12,507 nt of DNA from Candidatus Omnitrophota bacterium (GTDB taxonomy: Bacteria; Omnitrophota; Gorgyraeia; Tantalellales; Tantalellaceae): NCBI GenBank assembly GCA_030617085.1, contig JAUWWB010000011.1:1-12507 (forward strand), given 5' to 3'. Under the pieces are notes generated by a model, which was given only the letters and a program-made list of their open reading frames with translations, was not told the origin of the DNA and did not search any database. Shown here one piece after another: positions 6,829 through 12,493 of this stretch. A program made the position numbers and the translations under genes. Each line of letters starts with the position of its first letter. Position 1 is the stretch's first letter.

Positions 6829-7551
6829 ATGGTTAAGGATCTTTATGAAAGGCTGCGTAAGCTGGAGTTGACCGATGAGGGGGCATGTGCCATTTTTGCC
6901 GATACGTATGTCAGCGAAAGCGATAAGGGCGACAGGATAACGGACAAGTATGAAAGGAAGTCCAGGGAAACCCAGATAGTGATCCCTGTTCTGAACATCG
7001 ACGGTTCGGGAGAAAGCAAGATCTCCACTTCGATAGGTTTCCTGGACCACATGCTGACGCTTTTTTCGTACCACGGCTTTTTCGACCTGGTCCTCAAGGC
7101 GGCCGGCGATACCCACGTGGACAAGCACCATCTCAACGAGGACATAGGCATCGCCCTCGGCGAGGCTTTTAAGAAAGCCCTCGGCGACTGCAGGGGCATA
7201 ACAAGGACGGCTTCCGCGGAGGTGCCGATGGACATGGTAAGCGCGAAGGTGCTGGTCGACATATCCAACCGGCCTGCTTTTAATTTCAGGGATAAAAGCG
7301 CGGGCCTCGGGCTGGGCGTAAAGGACAAGGAAGGCTACTCGATGCATCTGGCCAGGGACCTGCTTGAAAGTTTCGCGAAAAAACTTTGCATCAACCTTCA
7401 CATCGAGATAGAGGGAGAAGAGAAGGAAGAAGACGCCATGCATCATTACCTCGAGGCCGCCTTCAAGGCCCTGGGCATGGCGCTGGACAAAGCGACGCGT
7501 ATCGACCCGCGGAGGGCGGGCGAGGTGCCTTCGAGTAAAGGTATCTTATAA
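6829..7551 (+). CDS. hisB: Imidazoleglycerol-phosphate dehydratase HisB (divergent)
   Basis: HisB dehydrates imidazole glycerol phosphate to imidazole acetol phosphate in a Mn-dependent reaction. Recognisable blocks are SRETQIVI (44-51), IGFLDHML (69-76), DKHHLNEDIGIALG (98-111), MHHYLEAAFKAL (204-215), and DPRRAGEVPSSKGIL (226-240) as the C-terminal end. At 240 residues it exceeds the usual ~195 because about 36 charged residues precede the conserved start of the family. Deviations: HHTxED is HHLNED, TGIGF is TSIGF, and the His of the HFF helix appears to be Asp177, with a His (H173) one helical turn earlier. ATG 6829 sits 4 nt after GGAGG; ATG 6826 is directly against it. A GTG at 6769, overlapping hisD, is less likely. 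The fold assignment is firm and the activity probable. Confidence 0.9.
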   Translation: MVKDLYERLRKLELTDEGACAIFADTYVSESDKGDRITDKYERKSRETQIVIPVLNIDGSGESKISTSIGFLDHMLTLFSYHGFFDLVLKAAGDTHVDKHHLNEDIGIALGEAFKKALGDCRGITRTASAEVPMDMVSAKVLVDISNRPAFNFRDKSAGLGLGVKDKEGYSMHLARDLLESFAKKLCINLHIEIEGEEKEEDAMHHYLEAAFKALGMALDKATRIDPRRAGEVPSSKGIL

Positions 7552-7565
7552 CAGAGAGAACCAAC

Positions 7566-8174
7566 ATGATAGGTATAATCGATTACGGCTCGGGGAACCT
7601 GAGGAGCGTTTATAACGCCTTTCGCTATCTTAAGCAGGACGTCAAGGTGTGTGAAGATCCGGATGAGATGAAGGGCTTTGACAAGATCGTGCTTCCGGGG
7701 GTCGGCTCATCCTCCGGCGCCATGGACGGACTTTCCCGGAGGCGTCTTGTGGAGCCGCTCGTGGCGCATATAAAGAAGGGAAAACCCTTTCTCGGGATAT
7801 GCCTCGGGCTTCAACTTCTTTTTACCCGGAGCGAGGAATGCGGAGGATGCGAGTGCCTTGACGTGATCCGGGGTGAAGTGAAGGCCTTCCCGCGCGAGAT
7901 GGGACTGAAGGTCCCGCAAATAGGGTGGAATACGGTCAGGCTGCTCAGGGACGATTGTCCGATCTTCAGGGGGCTCAAGGACGGGAGTTATTTTTATTTT
8001 GTCCATTCGTATTACTGCGCGGCCGAACAAAGGGATCTTGTCGCCGCCGAGACCGAATACGGGATCCCTTACACTTCCGCGATATGGAAGGATAATATCT
8101 ACGCCGTCCAATTTCACCCGGAGAGGTCACAGGCAAACGGCATAAAAATGCTGGAAAACTTTACAGACTTATGA
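7566..8174 (+). CDS. hisH: Imidazole glycerol phosphate synthase, glutaminase subunit HisH
   Basis: HisH (202 residues) is the class I glutamine amidotransferase subunit that hydrolyses glutamine and channels ammonia to HisF. The catalytic triad is visible: C79 in the nucleophile elbow FLGICLGLQ (75-83), and H184 and E186 in QFHPERSQ (182-189). The N-terminal IIDYGSGNLRSV (4-15) is typical. The oxyanion-strand region reads LPGVGSSSGAM (43-53), where LPGVGAFGDAM is common. It follows hisB after 14 nt with a weak GAGAG-type site. Its stop overlaps the hisA start (ATGA), which suggests translational coupling. Its partner HisF is encoded two genes on. Confidence 0.96.
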   Translation: MIGIIDYGSGNLRSVYNAFRYLKQDVKVCEDPDEMKGFDKIVLPGVGSSSGAMDGLSRRRLVEPLVAHIKKGKPFLGICLGLQLLFTRSEECGGCECLDVIRGEVKAFPREMGLKVPQIGWNTVRLLRDDCPIFRGLKDGSYFYFVHSYYCAAEQRDLVAAETEYGIPYTSAIWKDNIYAVQFHPERSQANGIKMLENFTDL

Positions 8175-8911
8175 AAGTAATACCCGCGATAGACATAATA
8201 GGGGGCAAGACCGTCAGGTTGGAACAGGGCAGGTATGACCGCGAGCTGGATTACGAGGTCACGCCTGTCGAGGCCGCCAGAAAATGGGAATCCATGGGGG
8301 CGGAACTCATCCACGTGGTGGACCTGGACGGGGCAAGGCAGGGCCGCTCGGTGAACCTTCCGGTCGTCAAGGAGATCGTCGGCGCGGTGGACATACCGGT
8401 AGAAGTGGGCGGCGGTTTCAGGAAAGAGATCGACATAAAAGATGCCCTGGACCATGGAGTGTGGCGGGTCGTCATAGGGTCCAAGGCGTTCGAGGAGATC
8501 GATTTCGCGAGAGACTGTCTTGAGAGTTTTCATGAACGGGTGATCCTGAGTGTGGACGCCAAAGGCTTCAAACCCCATATACACGGCTGGGAGGAAGGCC
8601 TGGATCTCGATCTCTTTGATATGTTGAAAAGGTTCGTGTCGTTCGGCGCCAGGGAGATAATATACACGGATATTCAGAAAGACGGCATGCTTTCAGGACC
8701 CAGCACCGGGCAGCTTGAGAAGATACTGGACGCGGTCGGCGTGAAGATAGTTGCCGCCGGCGGTGTCAAGACGCTGGAGCATATTGTGGAATTGAAAAAA
8801 CTCGAAAGTCGCGGCCTTAGCGGCGTGATCGTTGGACGCGCGCTTTACGAGGGGATAATAGACCTCAGGGAGGCTATCGATGCTGGCAAAGCGGATAATC
8901 CCGTGTCTTGA
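8171..8911 (+). CDS. hisA: ProFAR isomerase HisA
   Basis: HisA (246 residues, TIM barrel) isomerises the aminoaldose ProFAR to the ketose PRFAR, the substrate of HisF-HisH. D8 in IPAIDII and D129 in SVDA match the acid/base Asp pair of the family. VVDLDGA (49-55), VEVGGGFR (77-84), YTDIQKDGMLSGP (165-177) and VAAGGVK (194-200) supply the phosphate- and substrate-binding loops. GGGIR and DGT...GPN are the commoner forms, so it is slightly divergent. It overlaps hisH by 4 bp and hisF by 32 bp. I cannot tell from this window whether it also performs the TrpF step, as the actinobacterial PriA version does. Confidence 0.95.
   Translation: MKVIPAIDIIGGKTVRLEQGRYDRELDYEVTPVEAARKWESMGAELIHVVDLDGARQGRSVNLPVVKEIVGAVDIPVEVGGGFRKEIDIKDALDHGVWRVVIGSKAFEEIDFARDCLESFHERVILSVDAKGFKPHIHGWEEGLDLDLFDMLKRFVSFGAREIIYTDIQKDGMLSGPSTGQLEKILDAVGVKIVAAGGVKTLEHIVELKKLESRGLSGVIVGRALYEGIIDLREAIDAGKADNPVS
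8867..8873 (+). promoter_or_regulatory. Ribosome binding site of hisF inside hisA
   Basis: AGGGAGG lies 6 nt before the ATG at 8880 and within the last codons of hisA. Its strength and spacing support the long 32-bp hisA/hisF overlap as genuine, rather than a later hisF start. Confidence 0.75.
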
Positions 8912-9638
8912 CGTAAAAGACGGGCGCGTGGTAAAAGGCGTGAATTTTGTAAACCTGCGTGACGCCGGCGACCCCGTGGAAAACGCGAGGATCTACGACG
9001 ACGAAGGCGCTGACGAGCTCGTATTTCTCGATATTACCGCCAGCTACGAGAAGCGTAAAACGATCGTCGACGTTGTCCGCCGCGTCGCGGAGCAGGTGTT
9101 CATGCCTTTTACGGTCGGCGGGGGCATTTATTCCATCGAGGGCATACGCGAGCTTTTAAACGCGGGATGCGATAAAGTATCGGTAAATACCGCCGCCGTT
9201 GAGAATCCCGATTTCGTGAAAGAAGCCAGCGCGAAGTTCGGTTCGCAGTGTATTGTCGTCGCGATCGACGCGAAAAGGAGAGGCGACGGCTCCTGGGAAG
9301 TCTACGTGAGGGGCGGACGCGAAGCGACCGGGTTGGACGCGGTGGAATGGGCCCGTAAAGCGGAGGCCCTGGGCGCCGGGGAGATACTCCTCACGAGCAT
9401 GGACCGCGACGGCACGAAAGACGGATATGACGTGGAACTGACGCGCGCGATAAGCGAAGCGGTGAACATACCCGTGATAGCTTCCGGGGGGTGCGGGAAG
9501 CTCGAGCATTTTCTGGAGGCCCTCACGGCAGGGAAAGCGGACGCCGCCCTGGCCGCCTCGGTCTTCCACTTCAAGGAATTCTCGATACGCGAGGTCAAGG
9601 AGTATTTGAGCGGAAAGGGCGTGGTCGTTAGGGTTTAG
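8880..9638 (+). CDS. hisF: Imidazole glycerol phosphate synthase, cyclase subunit HisF
   Basis: HisF (252 residues, TIM barrel) uses ammonia from HisH to convert PRFAR to imidazole glycerol phosphate and AICAR. Catalytic D11 (IIPCLDV) and D130 (VAIDAK) are present, as are the gate residues R5, E46 and K99 known from the Thermotoga enzyme, with a matching Glu at 168. GVNFVNLRDAGDP (20-32), FTVGGGI (77-83), LTSMDRDGTKDGYD (171-184) and IASGGCGK are canonical. The start is fixed by AGGGAGG 6 nt upstream, inside hisA. The stop TAG at 9636-9638 donates its G as the first base of a six-unit heptamer array. The protein is of normal family length, so the array does not seem to have truncated it. Confidence 0.98.
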   Translation: MLAKRIIPCLDVKDGRVVKGVNFVNLRDAGDPVENARIYDDEGADELVFLDITASYEKRKTIVDVVRRVAEQVFMPFTVGGGIYSIEGIRELLNAGCDKVSVNTAAVENPDFVKEASAKFGSQCIVVAIDAKRRGDGSWEVYVRGGREATGLDAVEWARKAEALGAGEILLTSMDRDGTKDGYDVELTRAISEAVNIPVIASGGCGKLEHFLEALTAGKADAALAASVFHFKEFSIREVKEYLSGKGVVVRV

Positions 9639-9683
9639 TTCGTAGTTCGTAGCTCGTGGTTCGTAGTTCGTAGTTCGGAGTGG
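9638..9683 (+). repeat. Heptamer array, GTTCGTA family (after hisF)
   Basis: Six 7-bp units from 9638 to 9679: GTTCGTA, GTTCGTA, GCTCGTG, GTTCGTA, GTTCGTA and GTTCGGA, then GTGG. The first base is the G of the hisF TAG stop. TAG recurs at 9643, 9650, 9664 and 9671, covering all three frames. The orientation and the terminal GTTCGGAGTGG are identical to the copies after recA and trpG. Confidence 0.88.
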
Positions 9684-9695
9684 TTGCCCTAGATT

Positions 9696-9765
9696 GTCAT
9701 CCTGAGCGAAGCGAAGGATCTCAAGACGGGTCACCCCTCGACTTCGCTCGGGGCAGGCGGGTCAC
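9696..9765. repeat. Partial dispersed repeat (GTCATCCTGAG end) plus hairpin
   Basis: GTCATCCTGAG at 9696-9706 matches the left end of the element at 33-144, and the homology runs on to GAAGGATCTC near 9722. The right end (CTCAGAATGAC) is missing. Instead a CCCC...GGGG imperfect stem (9734-9737 and 9750-9753) is bracketed by two GGGTCAC words (9728-9734 and 9759-9765). It looks like one truncated repeat joined to a second small repeat. Confidence 0.6.
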
Positions 9766-9782
9766 GAAAGGGGGAGTAAACG

Positions 9783-10163
9783 ATGGGTTTTATTGATAAG
9801 TTGAATTTTGACGATAAAGGGCTTATTCCGGCTGTCATACAGGACGCGAGGTCATCGCGCGTCCTGACGTTGTGTTACATGGACGCCGAGGCGCTTGAGA
9901 AGACCCTGGAAGAGAAGAAGATCTACGTGTTCCGCCGGTCAAAGGGTCGTGTCATGCTCAAGGGCGAGACTTCGGGATGCACACAGGCGGTGAAGGAGCT
10001 GTTCGTCGACTGCGCGGACAATTCCCTTCTTTTCAAGGTGGACCAGACCCGCGCCGCCTGCCACAAGGGGTACTTCAGCTGCTATTATAGAAGAATAGAC
10101 GAGAACGGACACGCGCTGATCGAGGAAGAACGGGTGTTTGATCCGGGTGAGGTATATGGGTAG
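9783..10163 (+). CDS. hisI: Phosphoribosyl-AMP cyclohydrolase HisI
   Basis: HisI (126 residues) opens the adenine ring of phosphoribosyl-AMP, the third step of histidine synthesis. It is the stand-alone cyclohydrolase without a HisE pyrophosphohydrolase domain. Family motifs include MDAEAL (33-38), KGETSG (60-65), and AACHKGYFSCYYR (91-103) with the zinc-type Cys93 and Cys100. The normally invariant Mg-binding D-x-D-x-D is D76-C-A-D79-N80 here, so two of the three Asp positions are altered and one Asp is shifted. AGGGGGAG (9769-9776) sits 6 nt before the ATG. It is separated from hisF by 144 bp of repeats, and its TAG stop is the first triplet of the next heptamer array. Confidence 0.95.
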   Translation: MGFIDKLNFDDKGLIPAVIQDARSSRVLTLCYMDAEALEKTLEEKKIYVFRRSKGRVMLKGETSGCTQAVKELFVDCADNSLLFKVDQTRAACHKGYFSCYYRRIDENGHALIEEERVFDPGEVYG

Positions 10164-10195
10164 GTTTTAGGTTTTAGGTTCTAGGTTTTAGGGGG
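10161..10195 (+). repeat. Heptamer array, TAGGTTW family, forward arm (after hisI)
   Basis: Four units, TAGGTTT, TAGGTTT, TAGGTTC, TAGGTTT, and a degenerate fifth (TAGGGGG). The first TAG is the hisI stop codon. TAG recurs every 7 nt (10168, 10175, 10182, 10189), covering all three frames. It faces an inverted array at 10227-10296. Confidence 0.88.
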
Positions 10196-10226
10196 AGGTA
10201 GCAGGGTAAGGGCCTCTATTCCCTAC

Positions 10227-10296
10227 AACCCAAAACCTATAACCTACAACCTATAACCTATAATCTATAACCTATAACCTATAACCTAAAACCTAG
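10227..10296 (-). repeat. Heptamer array, TAGGTTW family, inverted arm (before trpE)
   Basis: Ten tandem 7-bp units of AACCTAT type (variants AACCCAA, AACCTAC, AATCTAT, AACCTAA, AACCTAG), the longest array in the window. It is the reverse complement of the forward arm at 10161-10195, about 30 nt away, so a stem of several heptads could form in DNA or RNA. The whole hisI-trpE gap (10164-10317) consists of these arrays, the short spacer, and the trpE ribosome binding site AAGGG (10307-10311). Confidence 0.9.
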
Positions 10297-10317
10297 AATG
10301 GGGTACAAGGGCGAAAA

Positions 10318-11793
10318 ATGTATTATCCCGACAAACAGGAATTCATAGAGCTGGCGAAAAAAGGTAACGTCATCCCCGTTTACCGGGAGATGCTGGCTGA
10401 TTTTGACACGCCTTTATCCGCTTTTCTGAAGATCGAGGAAGGGGATTTCTCCTATCTGCTCGAATCCGTCGAAGGGGGAGAGCATGTGGGCAGATATTCT
10501 TTCCTGGGCAGCGACCCGTCCCTTGTCCTGGAAAGCAAAGGCATGACCATCACCATAAGGCGGGGCGAAGAGGTGGAAACATATACGGCCGAAGAAGACC
10601 CCATACGCGAAATAAGATCGGTCATGGACGGGTTCCGCTTCATCGACGTGAAGGGATTGCCCAGGTTCTGCGGCGGGCTGGTGGGTTACATCGGCTACGA
10701 CATGGTCCGTTTCATTGAGGACCTGCCCGATAAAAATCCCGGGGATCTCGATATCCCGGACATGCAGCTTGTCCTTACGGACACCATCCTTATCTTCGAT
10801 CACGTGGACCATAAGATCAAGGTCGTTTCCAACGCCATCGTCAAGGGCGATCCCGGAGAAGCTTACGACGCCGCCTGTAAAAAGGTCGACGGGATCATGG
10901 AGAAGCTGAAAGGCGCCGAAATGAAACCGGGAGAGATAAAGGCCGGCGGAGCGCCTTCGGCAGTTGAGTCGAATTTTTCAGAGCGGGAGTTTTGCGGGAT
11001 CGTCGAGCGGGCCAGAGAGTACATACGCGCGGGCGATGTGATCCAGCTCGTGCTTTCCCGGAGGCTGAAGAGGCGGACGGAAGCGGACGCGTTCTCGATA
11101 TACAGGGCGCTCAGGTCGATCAACCCTTCCCCGTACATGTATTATCTCAAGTTCGGCGACTACAGGATAGTGGGTTCCTCTCCCGAGATCCTTGTAAGGC
11201 GCGAGGACGACGTTGTAGAGGTGAGGCCCATAGCCGGCACCCGCGGGCGGGGCTCCGGGGAAGAAGAAGACTTGCGCCTGGAAAAGGATCTCCTGGCGGA
11301 TCCCAAGGAAAAGGCCGAGCACATCATGCTGGTGGATCTGGGGCGCAACGACCTGGGCCGGGTATGCGAATATTCCAGCGTAAAAACGCGCCGGCTCATG
11401 CGGATCGAGAGATATTCGCACGTGATGCACATGGTCAGCGATATCGTGGGCAGGCTCAGGGAAGATAAGGATACATTTGATCTCATAAAAGCCACATTTC
11501 CGGCGGGCACCGTGACGGGCGCCCCGAAAGTCAGGGCCATGGAGCTTATCGACGAGCTTGAGAACATGAGGCGCGGGCCTTACGCCGGCTGCGTGGGGTA
11601 CATAAGTTTTTCGGGGAACATCGACATGTGCATCACTATCAGGACGATCGTGATGAAAGGGGATACCGCGTATATCCAGGCCGGGGCGGGCATTGTCCTG
11701 GATTCGGACCCGGCAAAGGAATATCAGGAGACCATGAACAAGGCCATGGCGATGATCAAGGCCATTGAATTTGCCGAGAAGGGGATGGAATGA
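10318..11793 (+). CDS. trpE: Anthranilate synthase component I TrpE
   Basis: TrpE (491 residues) converts chorismate and ammonia (from TrpG) to anthranilate, the committed step of tryptophan synthesis. The C-terminal chorismate-binding domain shows PIAGTRGRG (304-312), EHIMLVDLGRNDLGR (334-348), YSHVMHMVS (366-374), FPAGTVTGAPK (394-404) and GYISFSGNIDM (427-437). LLES (47-50) and NPSPYMYY (269-276) match the tryptophan-binding motifs of feedback-inhibited TrpE, so allosteric inhibition by Trp is likely. These features favour TrpE over PabB. AAGGG lies 6 nt before the ATG. The stop overlaps the trpG start by 4 bp. I see no leader peptide with Trp codons and no T-box upstream. Confidence 0.97.
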   Translation: MYYPDKQEFIELAKKGNVIPVYREMLADFDTPLSAFLKIEEGDFSYLLESVEGGEHVGRYSFLGSDPSLVLESKGMTITIRRGEEVETYTAEEDPIREIRSVMDGFRFIDVKGLPRFCGGLVGYIGYDMVRFIEDLPDKNPGDLDIPDMQLVLTDTILIFDHVDHKIKVVSNAIVKGDPGEAYDAACKKVDGIMEKLKGAEMKPGEIKAGGAPSAVESNFSEREFCGIVERAREYIRAGDVIQLVLSRRLKRRTEADAFSIYRALRSINPSPYMYYLKFGDYRIVGSSPEILVRREDDVVEVRPIAGTRGRGSGEEEDLRLEKDLLADPKEKAEHIMLVDLGRNDLGRVCEYSSVKTRRLMRIERYSHVMHMVSDIVGRLREDKDTFDLIKATFPAGTVTGAPKVRAMELIDELENMRRGPYAGCVGYISFSGNIDMCITIRTIVMKGDTAYIQAGAGIVLDSDPAKEYQETMNKAMAMIKAIEFAEKGME

Positions 11794-12359
11794 TCCTGGT
11801 CATAGATAACTATGACTCGTTCACGTATAACCTCGTCCAGTACCTGGGGGAGCTCGAGCAACGCGTGGCGGTTTACCGTAATGATAAGATCACGCCGGAG
11901 GAGATCAGATCCCTTTCCCCGGAAAGGTTGATCATCTCGCCCGGTCCGGGGCGGCCGGATGACGCCGGGATATCAAAAGAGGTGATCCGCGCCTTCGGCG
12001 GCGCCATCCCGATCCTCGGGGTATGCCTGGGACACCAGTGTATCGCCGAGGTCTTCGGCGCCGTGGTCGTAAGGGGCAGCCGTATCATGCACGGAAAGAC
12101 AAGCCCGGTTTACCATGAGGGTAAAGGCATTTTTGAAGGCATACCCTCCCCGTTCACGGCCATGCGGTACCATTCCCTGGTCGTCGAACCCGGCAGCCTG
12201 AGGGAGCCGCTCGAGTTGACCGCCTGGACTGAAGCAGGGGAGGTCATGGGCATCCGCCACAGGGACAAGCCGATATGGGGTGTCCAATTCCACCCGGAGT
12301 CGATCCTGACCGGGGAGGGGAAGAATATTCTGAGGAACTTTGTGAAGGCAGGTGGGTAG
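11790..12359 (+). CDS. trpG: Anthranilate synthase component II TrpG (glutaminase; may also serve PabA)
   Basis: This 189-residue class I glutamine amidotransferase supplies ammonia to TrpE. IDNYDSFTYNLVQYLG (5-20) and SPGPGRPDDAG (50-60) are diagnostic of the TrpG/PabA family. The triad is C79 in GVCLGHQ (77-83) with H168 and E170 in VQFHPES (165-171). HGKTSPVYH (101-109) is the subunit-interface region. TrpG and PabA cannot be told apart by sequence, and many bacteria use one protein for both, but the 4-bp ATGA overlap with trpE makes the trp role clear. The stop TAG begins a heptamer array. Confidence 0.96.
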   Translation: MILVIDNYDSFTYNLVQYLGELEQRVAVYRNDKITPEEIRSLSPERLIISPGPGRPDDAGISKEVIRAFGGAIPILGVCLGHQCIAEVFGAVVVRGSRIMHGKTSPVYHEGKGIFEGIPSPFTAMRYHSLVVEPGSLREPLELTAWTEAGEVMGIRHRDKPIWGVQFHPESILTGEGKNILRNFVKAGG

Positions 12360-12390
12360 TTCGTGGTTCGTAGTTCGGAGTTCGGAGTGG
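12359..12390 (+). repeat. Heptamer array, GTTCGTA family (after trpG)
   Basis: Four units: GTTCGTG, GTTCGTA, GTTCGGA, GTTCGGA, then GTGG. The first G belongs to the trpG stop TAG (12357-12359). Two changed units leave only one further TAG (12371), so this copy is the most degenerate. A fragment resembling its end (TTAGTTCGG at 12447-12455) recurs downstream of the hairpin at 12409, as if the array had been split. Confidence 0.82.
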
Positions 12391-12408
12391 TTCCCCCTCC
12401 CTGAATAG

Positions 12409-12428
12409 GCGGGACATTCCTGTCCCGC
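12409..12428. repeat. GC-rich hairpin element after trpG
   Basis: GCGGGACA (12409-12416) and TGTCCCGC (12421-12428) form a perfect 8-bp stem with a TTCC loop. A run of six T begins only 14 nt later (12443-12448), so rho-independent termination is possible but not typical. It resembles a small dispersed palindromic element. The remainder of the gap up to 12483 shows nothing else recognisable. Confidence 0.6.
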
Positions 12429-12493
12429 AATGTTGGGTAGCCTTTTTTAGTTCGGTGTGAGTGGGGGCGAGGCTGTGCGGTTTGGAGGGAGAG

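Noticed and set aside
10259..10264. Perfect TATAAT within the inverted heptamer array before trpE
   Set aside because: It arises from one variant unit (AATCTAT), and no acceptable -35 hexamer lies 16-18 bp upstream.
10227..10296. Telomere-like repeat or CRISPR array
   Set aside because: The units are 7 bp without spacers, so it is not CRISPR. Resemblance to TTTAGGG-type telomere repeats is superficial, and the array is internal between two genes.
10164..10317. Trp attenuator, leader peptide or T-box before trpE
   Set aside because: No run of TGG codons, no T-box consensus and no terminator/antiterminator pair is seen. The gap is essentially heptamer arrays.
12409..12448. Rho-independent terminator for trpG
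   Set aside because: The T-run starts 14 nt after the stem rather than directly at its base, so I list it as a palindromic repeat only.
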